Positions 1-8,411 are shown, counted from the stretch's first letter. The stretch is 64,000 nucleotides of DNA from Afifella pfennigii DSM 17143 (GCF_000688515.1 NZ_JHZK01000008.1:1-64000); one strand, 5' to 3'. The notes: a model not told the origin generated them from the letters alone. Made by a program: numbers and translations.

Positions 1-203
1 GCCTCGTGCGCATCGAGCTTGGAGCGTGACGGCTGGCCCTGCTTGCGAGCCTCCGTCTCGCCGGTCTCGCGATAGCGGCGATACCAGGCCCCGGCCGTCG
101 AGATCCCGATGCAAAAGCGCCGCGCCGCCTCGCGCGTCGAAACTCCATCCTCAATCGCCGCGATCACACGGCCGCGAAGGTCGCCGCTCAGGCTCCTCGA
201 CAT
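1..203 (-). mobile_element. IS630-family transposase, N-terminal part (cut by window edge)
   Basis: The minus strand encodes 67 residues from an ATG at 203-201, running off the left edge. They begin MSRSLSGDLRGRVIAAIEDG and continue with a helix-turn-helix (VSTREAARRF ... STAGAWYRRYRETG). This is the DNA-binding head typical of IS630/Tc1-mariner transposases, which bind the terminal inverted repeats and usually insert at TA. The DDE catalytic domain would lie outside the window, so I cannot tell whether the copy is intact. The element end should fall between 204 and about 320, because cobB is complete from 323. The other end is not visible, so the inverted repeat cannot be defined. Confidence 0.75.
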
Positions 204-322
204 CTTCACCTCCTGGCAAATCACCAGCAGCATCGAATCAGACAAGCCAGACCGCGTGAAGCCTCAAACCGACTCTAAGTTCATCGAAGATGCTCTAGCT
301 GAGCTTTGCCTGCGCGTCGGCC

Positions 323-1630
323 CTATCCGCCGAGCGGGTCGATGACATGCAGGAAGGAGCCCACGACGGAGCCGCGGCGCAGGCCCGCCTCGCCGAGATC
401 GGCGCCGGAAGCGTCCCGCACGCCAAAGAGCCGCTCGGCGGCGCCTTCCACGACGATGGAGGCGTAGTGGAATTCGTGGGCGGCGAGCGGGCCGGCGAAG
501 GGCAGGTCGACGAGCGGGGCAAGACGGCGATAGCCCAGATGCAGCTTCGGATGCTGGAACGAGGTGACGAGCGGCAGGAGCCCGGCCATTTCGTGCGAAA
601 CCCCCTGCGCATCGATCAGCGCCTCGCCGAGCGCCATGAAGCCCCCGCATTCGCCATAGACGAGGGTGCCGCGCTCCGCCGCGCGGCGCAGCCCCTGCCG
701 GAAAGAGGTGGCGGCGGCGAGGCGGTCGGCATAGAGCTCCGGATAGCCGCCGGGCAGAAAGACGGCGCCGACGCCCTGCGGCGGGCCCTCGCCGGCGAGC
801 GGGGAGAAGAAGGAAATCTCCGTCCCGTCCGCGCGCCAGCCCTCAAGAAGATGCGGATAGGCGAAACGGAAGGCGATATCGTTTGCAACCGCGATCCTCT
901 GGGCCGGCGGGGGCAGGCCGGGGGCGGGGCTTGCAGGCCCGGCAACCGGCGCGGCGGCTTTGAAGATGGCGTCGAGCGCGGTGTGGCGCTCCATCAATTC
1001 GCCGGCGCGCGAAATCGCCTCCAACAGCCCGCGCTGTTCCTCCGCCTGGACGAGGCCGAGATGGCGCGAGGGCAGGGCAAGGTCCTTCTGGCGCGGGATA
1101 AGGCCGAGAAGCGGCACCTGCGTGCGCTCAAAGCCTTCGCGGATAAGGCCGGCATGGCGCTCCGAGCCGACGCGGTTGACGAGGGCGCCGATGAGCGGAA
1201 AGCCCTCGGCGAGACGCGAAAAACCTTCCGCCACCGCCGCCACCGATTGCGACATGCCGTCGGCTGCGACGACCAGGAGCACCGGCAGGCCAAGGGCACG
1301 CGCGAGCGCGGCGGTGGCGCCGAGGCCTTCGGCACCGCCGTCGTAAAGGCCCATCACCCCTTCCACCACGAGAAGGTCGGCGCCCTCTGCCTGGCGCGCG
1401 GCGAGCGTTGCCAGCCGCTCGGGGCCCATGGCGAAGGCATCGAGATTGACGGCCGGCGCGGCGCTCGCCGCCTCCAGAAAGCGCGGATCGATGTAGTCGG
1501 GGCCGGCCTTGGCGGCGCGCACGGCAAGCCCGCGCCGCTTGAGCGCCGCGATCAGCCCGGCCGTCAGCAGCGTCTTGCCGGAATGGCTGGAGGCGGCGGC
1601 GATGAGGATGGCGCGTGCAGGCGTGCTCAA
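323..1630 (-). CDS. cobB: Cobyrinic acid a,c-diamide synthase
   Basis: This 435-residue cytoplasmic enzyme of the aerobic cobalamin pathway amidates the a and c carboxylates of (hydrogeno)byrinic acid using ATP and glutamine. The N-terminal half is a dethiobiotin-synthetase-like P-loop domain (SSHSGKT near residue 14, then KAGPDYIDPRFLE). The C-terminal half is a CobB/CobQ-type glutamine amidotransferase domain (FLPGGYPELY, then YGECGGFM with the nucleophilic Cys, then HEFHYAS with the catalytic His). Length is normal for the family. The start is a TTG at 1630-1628 that shares bases with the cobA stop (TTGA overlap), so the two are probably translationally coupled. No ATG occurs near the conserved N-terminus. 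An IS630-type end lies just downstream, but the stop codon is intact. Confidence 0.95.
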   Translation of the reverse strand: MSTPARAILIAAASSHSGKTLLTAGLIAALKRRGLAVRAAKAGPDYIDPRFLEAASAAPAVNLDAFAMGPERLATLAARQAEGADLLVVEGVMGLYDGGAEGLGATAALARALGLPVLLVVAADGMSQSVAAVAEGFSRLAEGFPLIGALVNRVGSERHAGLIREGFERTQVPLLGLIPRQKDLALPSRHLGLVQAEEQRGLLEAISRAGELMERHTALDAIFKAAAPVAGPASPAPGLPPPAQRIAVANDIAFRFAYPHLLEGWRADGTEISFFSPLAGEGPPQGVGAVFLPGGYPELYADRLAAATSFRQGLRRAAERGTLVYGECGGFMALGEALIDAQGVSHEMAGLLPLVTSFQHPKLHLGYRRLAPLVDLPFAGPLAAHEFHYASIVVEGAAERLFGVRDASGADLGEAGLRRGSVVGSFLHVIDPLGG

Positions 1631-2484
1631 GCCGTCCTGCCGGTGCCGTCCGCTTCGCGGCGAAGGGGATCGGGGTCAAGCGCGCGGCCGCAGAGCGCGC
1701 CGAGCCAGTCGAGGCCGGCGCGCAGCCTCACCACCTCGCCGAGGACGACGAGGGCGGGCGGCGTCAGGCCGGCGGCGGCGCAATCGGCGGCGGCGCGGCC
1801 AAGGCTCGTCTCCAGGACGCGCTGGCGCGAGGTGGTGGCGTCGCAGACGATAGCCACCGGCTCCTCGGCGCCGCGCCCGGCGCAAAGGAGCGCATCGGCG
1901 ATCGTCTCAAGATGCTTGATCGCCATGTACATGACGATGACCGGAGAGGATTTCGCCAGGGAAGCCCAGTCGATGGAGGAGGGCGTCAGGCCGGTCTGGT
2001 CGTGGCCGGTCAGGAAGGTGACGGCGTGGTTGATGTCGCGGTGCGTCGACGGGATGCCGGCATAGGCGAGGCCGCCGACGCCGGCGGTGACGCCCGGCAC
2101 GATGCGGAAGGCGATGTTGTGGGCGACCAGCGTCAGGGCCTCCTCGCCGCCGCGGCCGAAGAGAAGGGGATCGCCGCCCTTCAGCCGGCAGACGCGCTTG
2201 CCGGCGCGGGCGAGCTCGACCAGCCGCAGCGAGATGTCGCGCTGCTTGGGCGAGGGCTTGCCGCCGCGCTTGCCGGCATATTCGATGACCGCGCCGGAAC
2301 GGGCGTAGGTCAGCACATCCGGATCGACGAGGGCGTCGTAGACGACATGGTCGGCCTGGGCGAGGGCGCTCGCCGCAAGCAGCGTCATCAGGCCGGGATC
2401 GCCCGGCCCGGCCCCGACCAGCCAGACGGAGCCCGGCTCAAAGACCGGCAGACCGGCAAGGAGGTTTCGACGCGCATCGTCCAT
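1627..2484 (-). CDS. cobA: Uroporphyrinogen-III C-methyltransferase
   Basis: A 285-residue SAM-dependent methyltransferase that methylates uroporphyrinogen III at C-2 and C-7 to give precorrin-2, the branch point from heme to cobalamin/siroheme. Family motifs are clear: the glycine-rich GAGPGDPGLMT loop near residue 24, the RLKGGDPLLFGRGGEE block near residue 105, and a GVTAGVGG segment. The frame remains open for 65 codons upstream, but conserved sequence begins at MDDARRNLL and an AGAGG-type ribosome site lies just ahead of that ATG (2484-2482), so I use it. Its stop overlaps the TTG start of cobB. It is divergent from cobK with about 110 bp between the starts, a likely shared promoter region. 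I see no cobalamin-riboswitch-like fold there. Confidence 0.93.
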   Translation of the reverse strand: MDDARRNLLAGLPVFEPGSVWLVGAGPGDPGLMTLLAASALAQADHVVYDALVDPDVLTYARSGAVIEYAGKRGGKPSPKQRDISLRLVELARAGKRVCRLKGGDPLLFGRGGEEALTLVAHNIAFRIVPGVTAGVGGLAYAGIPSTHRDINHAVTFLTGHDQTGLTPSSIDWASLAKSSPVIVMYMAIKHLETIADALLCAGRGAEEPVAIVCDATTSRQRVLETSLGRAAADCAAAGLTPPALVVLGEVVRLRAGLDWLGALCGRALDPDPLRREADGTGRTA

Positions 2485-2596
2485 CTGCCTCTTCTGGCAA
2501 GCGCCGGGCGCCAAGACAAGCCGTCTTGGCAAGCCGCGTTTGGCGGGTGCCGAAGGGCGGTCTATAGAGCGCGTTGAAGATCGGGGGAGCGGCTTC

Positions 2597-3349
2597 ATGC
2601 CCAAGGTGATGATCCTCGGGGGAACGGCGGAAGCGGGCGAGCTGGCGGCAAGGCTCGCCGGGGACAAGCGCCTTGACACGGTGACCTCGCTCGCCGGGCT
2701 GACGCGGCTGCCGAATGTCGCCGGGCATGTGCGCCGCGGCGGCTTCGGCGGGCCGGACGGCCTTGCCCAGATGCTGCGCGAGGAGGGCTACGACGCGCTC
2801 GTCGATGCCACGCATCCCTTCGCCGCGCAGATCGCCCGCCATGCCGCGGAAGCGGCGGAGGCGGCCGGCGTGCCGCGCATCAAGCTGATGCGCCCGGCTT
2901 TCGAGCGGCGTCCGGGAGACGCATTTCTGGAAGTCTCCGACATGGCGGAAGCGGCCGCCGCGATCCCGCAGGGCGCCCGCGTTTTCCTGGCGGCGGGGCG
3001 ACGGGAAATCCGGCCCTTCGCCGAACGGGCGGATCTGTGGTGCCTTGTGCGCATGCTGGAGCCGCCGGTGCCGGGCGAGAAGCTGCCGGCGGGCGAGCTT
3101 GTTCTCGGCCTGCCGCCGAGCGAGGCGGAGGAAGAGGCGGCGCTGCTCACGAAGCACGGCATCGGCTGGATCGTGTCGAAGGATTCCGGCGGGCGGGCGA
3201 GCGCCAAGATCGAGGCGGCGCGAAGGCTCGGCCTCAAGGTGGTGCTGGTGAAGCGGCCGGAGCCGCCGCCCGGCCCGCAGGCGGCTCAGCTGGAGGCGAT
3301 TCTCGCCTGGCTGGAGGCGACGCTTTTCCCGCCGGCCGGGCAGGGCTGA
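2597..3349 (+). CDS. cobK: Precorrin-6A reductase
   Basis: A 250-residue NADPH-dependent reductase that converts precorrin-6A to precorrin-6B in the aerobic B12 route. It opens with MPKVMILGGTAEAGELAARL, the family's N-terminal nucleotide-binding motif, and carries the conserved DATHPFA segment near residue 75, GARVFLAAGRREI near 130 and SKDSGG near 197. An upstream in-frame ATG exists at 2540, but the GGGGGAGC ribosome site at 2584-2590 and the family N-terminus favour the ATG at 2597. It is transcribed away from cobA-cobB. Its last 64 bp overlap, tail to tail, the end of the glutamine amidotransferase gene on the other strand. Confidence 0.93.
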   Translation: MPKVMILGGTAEAGELAARLAGDKRLDTVTSLAGLTRLPNVAGHVRRGGFGGPDGLAQMLREEGYDALVDATHPFAAQIARHAAEAAEAAGVPRIKLMRPAFERRPGDAFLEVSDMAEAAAAIPQGARVFLAAGRREIRPFAERADLWCLVRMLEPPVPGEKLPAGELVLGLPPSEAEEEAALLTKHGIGWIVSKDSGGRASAKIEAARRLGLKVVLVKRPEPPPGPQAAQLEAILAWLEATLFPPAGQG

Positions 3350-4119
3350 GGCTTCGCCTGCCTGCGGCCGTCGCTCGCCAGCCAGCGGTCGAGAAAGACG
3401 CTCAGCCAGCGGCGCACCGGCGGATCGTAGCAGAACCATTTGGCCATGTGCTCAGAGCGCGGCTGCGCTCCCGGCAGGGCGAAGCGGGCGGCGCCGCGCA
3501 CGGTCCAGCGGCAGGCCATGGCGTAGGTCAGCTCGGAATGGAACTGCACGGCGAAGGCCGCCGGGCCGAAGGAAAAAGCCTGGTTCTCAAAAAGCTCGCC
3601 GCGGGCGAGGAGCGTTGCGCCCCGCGGCAGATCGAAGCCCTCGCGGTGCCATTGATAGACATGGCTCGGCCAGTCCATCAACGCCCTGCCCTCGGGTGTC
3701 GGTGACAACGGGTAGAAGCCTATTTCGGCGCAGCCCTCGCCATGGCTCTTCACCTCGCCGCCGAGCTGCTTCACCAGCATCTGGGCGCCGAGGCAGATGC
3801 CGAGGAAGGGCGCTTTCTCCTTCAGGGCGACGCCGATCCAGTCGATCTCGCGCTTGACGAAATCGTCCGTGTCGTTGGCGCTCATCGGGCCGCCGAAGAT
3901 GACGGCGCCGGCATGGCCGGCCATCGTCTCAGGCAGCGTGTCGCCGAAGCGCGGGCGGCGGATGTCGAGCGGATAGCCTTTCGCCTGAAGCATCTGGCCG
4001 AGCTTGCCGGGGCTGGAGGTCTCCTGATGCAGGATGACGAGGACGGGGCGGCGTCCCGGCGCGGATGGACCGGCGGGAGCCGCGTTCACGAGGCGTAGGG
4101 GATGGGCAAGGTCGCTCAT
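3286..4119 (-). CDS. Class-I glutamine amidotransferase (GMP-synthase-like)
   Basis: A 277-residue stand-alone class-I glutamine amidotransferase that resembles the amidotransferase half of GMP synthase. The nucleophile elbow GICLGAQML is near residue 108, FGGPMSAND supplies the oxyanion-side glycines, and the catalytic His-Glu pair sits in QFHSELT near residue 195. No synthase partner is encoded alongside, so the ammonia acceptor is unknown; relatives are often annotated loosely as GMP synthase-like or gamma-glutamyl hydrolases. The C-terminal 30 or so residues are low complexity and lie in the stretch that overlaps cobK antisense, so the tail may be a recent extension. It starts 6 bp after the stop of the TerB-like gene and probably shares its transcript. 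Confidence 0.85.
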   Translation of the reverse strand: MSDLAHPLRLVNAAPAGPSAPGRRPVLVILHQETSSPGKLGQMLQAKGYPLDIRRPRFGDTLPETMAGHAGAVIFGGPMSANDTDDFVKREIDWIGVALKEKAPFLGICLGAQMLVKQLGGEVKSHGEGCAEIGFYPLSPTPEGRALMDWPSHVYQWHREGFDLPRGATLLARGELFENQAFSFGPAAFAVQFHSELTYAMACRWTVRGAARFALPGAQPRSEHMAKWFCYDPPVRRWLSVFLDRWLASDGRRQAKPQPCPAGGKSVASSQARIASS

Positions 4120-4125
4120 CCGATC

Positions 4126-4596
4126 TTAGCCGGGTTCCTCTGCGATGCGGCGCTCGGCGACGGCGTGTTTGAGGGCAATGCGGACATTGCGGTCCACGCC
4201 GAGAAGCTCGGCGACCCGCCAGACGAGATTGTCTTCGAACTCATGGACTTCGCCATCGACATAGACGATTTCCCACAGCCGTTCCACCGCGCGGATGCGT
4301 TCCTCGATGCTCATCTGGCGTTTCAGGACGGAGGTGAAGCGGTAAAGGTCTATCGCCTCCGCATCGACCCGCTTCGCTTCCTCGATCAGCTCTTCGAGCG
4401 CGGCGCCGGAAAGCCCGTATTCCGCTTTCAGGATGGCGCGAACCTTGGCGAGCTCGCCCGCGCCGGCAACGCCGTCGACGGCCACGCAATGCACCATCAG
4501 CGCGGCGAAGGCGAGGCGCTTGTCGTCATCGGTGAAGGTCGGCGTGTCGTCGTCGGAGCCGACCGAGTTGAGAAGCTGACGCAATCTTTGCAGCAT
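4126..4596 (-). CDS. TerB-family (DjlA-like) acidic helical protein
   Basis: A 156-residue soluble protein of the TerB/COG4103 family. The hallmark is an all-helical domain with acidic, potentially metal-binding turns: KRLAFAALMVHCVAVDGV near residue 25 and EIVYVDGEVHEFED near residue 105, each with a short Asp/Glu loop. Family members are named after tellurite-resistance TerB, but the single-domain copies in alphaproteobacteria have no proven role. The conserved sequence starts at MLQRLRQLLN, so I use the ATG at 4596-4594 rather than the longer open frame reaching 4728. It lies directly upstream of the glutamine amidotransferase (6-bp gap), and no other ter genes are in the window, which argues against a real tellurite operon. 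Confidence 0.8.
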   Translation of the reverse strand: MLQRLRQLLNSVGSDDDTPTFTDDDKRLAFAALMVHCVAVDGVAGAGELAKVRAILKAEYGLSGAALEELIEEAKRVDAEAIDLYRFTSVLKRQMSIEERIRAVERLWEIVYVDGEVHEFEDNLVWRVAELLGVDRNVRIALKHAVAERRIAEEPG

Positions 4597-4869
4597 GATT
4601 CCGATCCGTTTGTGCCCAAAAGCTAGGGCAGGTTGGGCCCGCTTGCCAATGACGCTCCGGTAAGGTCCCGGCGAAGATGCGGCCGGAACTGCGTCAAAAG
4701 GGTGATCGCCGGCTTCCGGAGCGGCCACCCGTCGGAACGACTGGTCGCGGGCACGGGAAGCGGCCGGCCGGCTTTCGCTTGGGCGTAGGCGCCTTGTGGT
4801 CCATGATGAGACGGCGCTCCGGCGTGTCGCCGGGGCGGAGTTTGCTGAAACGAAGGGAAGGACGACGTG

Positions 4870-5379
4870 ATGGCGAAACGGCTATCCTTCCTTGCCGCCC
4901 TCTTGCTGGCGGCGATGGCTGGCCATGCCGGAGGCCAGGAACTGGCCGGCTGCAGCGCGGCGGCGGCGGACGAACCACCACGCACCGTCTATCGCTGCGA
5001 GGGCGGTCTGGTGATCGAGGCGGAGGCCGCCACGGAGCTTCGCGCGGTTGCCGGCGCAGGCGGGCCGCAGCCGGCGGTCGTGGAGGTTGAGGGCAATGCC
5101 GTCCTCATTGAGGCCGGCAGCGGGCGCGGCGCCTTTCAGATACTCACCCCCCATGCCATCGCCTCGGTGCGCGGTACGGTCTATGCCGTGGAGGTGAGCG
5201 CGGGCTCCACGGCGGTCTTCGTCGTTGAAGGCCTTGTCGGGGTCAGCCGTCGCGACGGCGCCGAGGGGGTGCAGCTTGAAGCCGGTGAGGGCGTCGACGT
5301 GGTGCCGGGCGAAGCCTTGACCGTGCGCGAATGGGGTCAAGGCAGGGTCGACGAGCTCCTCGCCCGTTTCGGGCGTTGA
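4870..5379 (+). CDS. Secreted FecR-domain protein
   Basis: A 169-residue protein with an N-terminal signal peptide (MAKRLSFLAALLLAAMAGHA) and one FecR-type beta domain. The domain contains the characteristic TPHAIASVRGTVYAVEV strand-turn near residue 95, followed by AVFVVEGLVGVS and LEAGEGVDVVPGE. It lacks the N-terminal sigma-regulator helix of true FecR and is expected in the periplasm. A GTG immediately before the ATG (4867) could also start the frame; GGGAAGG at 4855-4861 fits either. The downstream CHASE2 cyclase overlaps its 3' end. This pairing recurs in proteobacteria and suggests that FecR presents or senses a ligand for the cyclase, but no ligand is known. That functional link is inference. 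Confidence 0.85.
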   Translation: MAKRLSFLAALLLAAMAGHAGGQELAGCSAAAADEPPRTVYRCEGGLVIEAEAATELRAVAGAGGPQPAVVEVEGNAVLIEAGSGRGAFQILTPHAIASVRGTVYAVEVSAGSTAVFVVEGLVGVSRRDGAEGVQLEAGEGVDVVPGEALTVREWGQGRVDELLARFGR

Positions 5380-7223
5380 CGGCGAGGGCGCGGACGCGCC
5401 TGCCGTTGTGGGCGGCCGGCCTTGCGGCCCTCCTGTCGGTAGCGTGGACGTTTCTGGTCGGCTCGCCGCATCTTGCCGGAACGCGCAGCCTGCTCGACCG
5501 TCTGGAAGCGCCGCTCGCCGATCTGAGGCTCGTCCTGGCCGGGCCGCGGCCGGCGCCTTCGCAGGTCGTCATCGTGGCCATCGACGACCGCACCGTGGCC
5601 AGCGAAGGCGGATATCCGCTCAGCCGCGCCCGCATCGCGGAAATCGTCCGCAGATTGTCGGCCGTGGGAGCGAAGGTCGTCGCTATCGATCTTCTGTTTC
5701 TCGAACCGAGCGAAGAGGAGGCGGATAGGCGCCTCGTGGAAGCGGTCTCGGAGGTGCCGACGGTGCTTGCCGCAGCGGCGCGCTTTTCCCGGCCGCACAT
5801 GCAGGCAAACGGACCTCCCCAGAGCACGCAGGAGCTCTGGCCACTGCCTTCGCTGCGCGCGGCCGCTTCGGTCGGCCTCGTCAACGTCTCGGCGGATGCG
5901 GGCGGCACGCCGCGGCACTTGCCGATGGTGTTCGTCACCTCGCAAGGCCCGGCGCCGGCCTTCTCGCTGCGCGCGGCGGCGCTCTTCCTGGGCGCCGAGC
6001 CGGTGATCGGCAAGGCGGCGCTGACGCTCGGCGGCCAAAGCGTGCGTCTCGATCTCGGCGAGCACCTGCCGCTGCGTTTCTACGGACCGGCCGGGTCTGT
6101 GGAGACGCTGAGCGCCGCCGATATCCTGGCCGAGGATGGCTTCAAGGCGCGGTTGGCCGGCCGGCTCGCCGTGCTCGGCGTGACGGCGACGGCCGTCGGC
6201 GACACCTTCAGCACGCCCTTCGATCCGGTCACGCCGGGCGTTGAGGTTCTCGCCACCGGTATCGGCAACCTTCTGGCGGGCGATGCGCTCATCCGCGACG
6301 CAGCGATACGGCGGATCGACCTTGTCATCTCAGCGGGGCTGGCGGCTGCGAGCGCCGTTGCCCTGGCGATCATGCCGCCGAGCCTCGGCATCCCGCTGGT
6401 CCTTCTCATCACCGGAGCCTGGCTCGGCGCGCTGGCGTTCTTTTTCGCCGAGGGATGGTGGCTGAGCGCGGCCCTGCCGATTGCGGCCGTCATCCCCTCC
6501 GCCACATTGGTGACGCTGGCAAGGCAGATACACGAGCGCCGGCAGGCCGGAGCGTTGGCGCGGGCGCAGGATGCGCTCGCCCGCCTGCAGCCGCCCGCCC
6601 TGGCGGCGGAGATTGCGCAAAACCCCTCCTTCCTGCGCCATCCGGTGGAGCGCAGCGTTGCCATTCTGTTTCTCGACCTTTCCGGCTTCTCGCGCCTCAG
6701 CGAATTCATCGGCCCGGCCAAGACGGGCGACTTCCTGAAAGAGTTCCATGCGCTGATCGAGAACGAAGTGGTCGCCCATGAGGGCATGGTGCTCGGCTTC
6801 ATGGGCGACGGGGCGATGATCGTGTTCGGGGTTCTGGGCGAGCGCGCCGACGATGCGAGCCGGGCTCAGGCGGCGGCCTTGGCGTTGGTGACCGGCGTGC
6901 GCGGCTGGATCGGACAGACCGAGGGTGCGGGCGGGGCCGTCGATGTGCGCGTCGGCGCGCATTTCGGGCCCGTCGTTCTCTCGCGCCTCGGCTCGCAGAC
7001 GCATGAGCACATCACCGCGGCGGGCGACAGCGTCAACCTGGCGAGCCGGCTGATGGAAGTCGCCAAGGAGGCCGGGGCCCAAGTGGCGGTCTCGGCGGAG
7101 CTTCTCGCCGCGATGGGGCCGCAAGGAGCCGAAGCCCGGCAGCCGGACGAAATGCGCGATGTCGATATTCGCGGACGAAGCCGGAAGGCGCGGGTCGGCC
7201 TTTATCGTTGGGAGCGCCGATGA
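5331..7223 (+). CDS. CHASE2-domain adenylate/guanylate cyclase
   Basis: A membrane-bound class III nucleotide cyclase of up to 630 residues. Order of parts: one N-terminal transmembrane helix (about 24-43), a periplasmic CHASE2 sensor (about 50-310, with VVIVAIDDRTVASEGGYPL and VVAIDLLFLEPSEEE), three closely spaced helices (about 325-400), then the catalytic domain (about 440-625). Both metal-binding aspartates are visible, in FLDLSGFS (about 448) and GFMGDGAMIVF (about 492), as is GDSVNLASRL. Substrate choice (ATP or GTP) cannot be decided by eye. The start is uncertain: the ATG at 5331 overlaps fecR by 49 bp, whereas a TTG at 5376 would give a 4-bp TTGA overlap like cobA/cobB. Neither has a strong ribosome site, which suggests translational coupling to fecR. 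Confidence 0.9.
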   Translation: MGSRQGRRAPRPFRALTARARTRLPLWAAGLAALLSVAWTFLVGSPHLAGTRSLLDRLEAPLADLRLVLAGPRPAPSQVVIVAIDDRTVASEGGYPLSRARIAEIVRRLSAVGAKVVAIDLLFLEPSEEEADRRLVEAVSEVPTVLAAAARFSRPHMQANGPPQSTQELWPLPSLRAAASVGLVNVSADAGGTPRHLPMVFVTSQGPAPAFSLRAAALFLGAEPVIGKAALTLGGQSVRLDLGEHLPLRFYGPAGSVETLSAADILAEDGFKARLAGRLAVLGVTATAVGDTFSTPFDPVTPGVEVLATGIGNLLAGDALIRDAAIRRIDLVISAGLAAASAVALAIMPPSLGIPLVLLITGAWLGALAFFFAEGWWLSAALPIAAVIPSATLVTLARQIHERRQAGALARAQDALARLQPPALAAEIAQNPSFLRHPVERSVAILFLDLSGFSRLSEFIGPAKTGDFLKEFHALIENEVVAHEGMVLGFMGDGAMIVFGVLGERADDASRAQAAALALVTGVRGWIGQTEGAGGAVDVRVGAHFGPVVLSRLGSQTHEHITAAGDSVNLASRLMEVAKEAGAQVAVSAELLAAMGPQGAEARQPDEMRDVDIRGRSRKARVGLYRWERR

Positions 7224-7418
7224 CGGTATGAGACGCCGGCACCGATGGCGGCGTGGGCGGGCAAGACCCGCGACAGGCATCCGGGCCGCGTGCCGGATTT
7301 GGGCCAGCGCTCAGTGCTGAAGGCAGGCGTTGCTCTGCCAACCGGCCCAACGCGGCTTCACAGATGCGGTGCGAATTCCGCTAATGTACGCCGGCACCGC
7401 CACTTTTTCCCGACCGAG

Positions 7419-8321
7419 ATGGATACCTCCTACGCCTATTTCGCCGAAGTCGCCCGCCAGGGCTCCATCCGCCAGGCGGCGGAGCGGCTCAACATCTCCG
7501 CCTCCTCCATCAGCCGGCAGATCATCAAGCTGGAGCACGATCTCGGCGTGCCGCTGCTCGCCCGTCACGCCCAGGGCGTGAAGCTGACGGCGGCGGGCGA
7601 GATCGTGGCGGAGTTCGTCCATAGCCGGCATCGCGAGCTTGCCCGGCTGCGCGCGAGGGTCGACGAATTGAAGCGGCTGGAGCGCGGCCATGTCTCGCTC
7701 TACACGGTGGAAGGCATGCTCGGCGGCTTCCTGCCGCGCGCGATCGCCGATTTCTCCCGGCGCCATCCCGCCCTCACCTACGAGGTGGTGATCGCCGGGG
7801 CCGACGACGTGATGCGGGCCGTGGCCGACGACCGCTGCGACCTCGGCATCGCCTTCCAGCCGAAGCCGCGGGCGGATGTGGAAATCGTCGGGCATATGGC
7901 GCAGCCCGTGCTCGCGGTGGTGACGCCAGAGCATCCGCTGGCGCGGGAGGAATCGCTCAGCATCGCCGATCTCGTCGCCTATCCGGTCGGCCTGCCAGAT
8001 CCGAGCTTCGGCATCCGCCATATCGTCGATCTGGCGACGGAAAGGGCTGCGATCGAGTTGCAGCTTCGTCTGGAAACCAACTCCATCGAGATGGTGCGCC
8101 AGTTCGCTCTCTTCGGCATGGGTGTCGCCTTCCTGCCGGAATTTGCCTTTCAGCGCGAGGCCGCCGCCGGCTCGCTGATCGGCATACGCCTCATCGAAAC
8201 GGAGCTCGCCTCCGCCACGACACAGTTCTGCAAGCATGGCGAGTTCGATCTGACCTGGGCGGCGCGCAGTGTGCTGGAAGCTCTGGTGGAGGCGAGCGAT
8301 CAGATGCTGGTGTTGCGCTGA
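7419..8321 (+). CDS. LysR-family transcriptional regulator
   Basis: A 300-residue LysR-type regulator. The N-terminal winged helix-turn-helix is clear (YAYFAEVARQGSIRQAAERL, then ISASSISRQIIKLE), followed by a type-2 periplasmic-binding-fold effector domain from about residue 85. The ATG at 7419 begins at the conserved N-terminus; longer frames to 7245 have no support. It is in the same orientation as, and 90 bp upstream of, the Liv transporter cluster, and is its likely regulator. Most LysR genes are divergent from their targets, so co-directional placement is less usual. The effector is unknown but is probably the transported compound or an intermediate from it (inference). Confidence 0.9.
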   Translation: MDTSYAYFAEVARQGSIRQAAERLNISASSISRQIIKLEHDLGVPLLARHAQGVKLTAAGEIVAEFVHSRHRELARLRARVDELKRLERGHVSLYTVEGMLGGFLPRAIADFSRRHPALTYEVVIAGADDVMRAVADDRCDLGIAFQPKPRADVEIVGHMAQPVLAVVTPEHPLAREESLSIADLVAYPVGLPDPSFGIRHIVDLATERAAIELQLRLETNSIEMVRQFALFGMGVAFLPEFAFQREAAAGSLIGIRLIETELASATTQFCKHGEFDLTWAARSVLEALVEASDQMLVLR

Positions 8322-8344
8322 ACGCAACGCTCTGTGCCGCTCTT

Positions 8345-8361
8345 TGCGCTTCCTTCGCGCA
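8345..8361. promoter_or_regulatory. Dyad in LysR-livK gap, candidate regulator site
   Basis: The 90-bp gap between the LysR gene and the substrate-binding gene contains the imperfect palindrome TGCGC-N7-GCGCA. It is the only obvious dyad in the gap and sits about 50 bp upstream of the livK-like start. The spacing does not match the textbook T-N11-A LysR box exactly, so this is a weak candidate. Confidence 0.25.
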
Positions 8362-8411
8362 GCCCGATTGCGCCACACTCTCCCGATACGCACCAACAGG
8401 GAGGGGTTACG

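Noticed and set aside
347-2065. Open frame of 572 codons on the plus strand
   Set aside because: It is antisense to cobB and cobA, has no family-like sequence, and is explained by high GC content at third positions.
2485-2596. Cobalamin riboswitch upstream of cobA or cobK
   Set aside because: The gap is about 110 bp, and I see no B12-box-like sequence or long structured leader.
4126-4596. Tellurite-resistance operon
   Set aside because: Only a single TerB-like domain is present, with no other ter genes; a resistance role is not supported.
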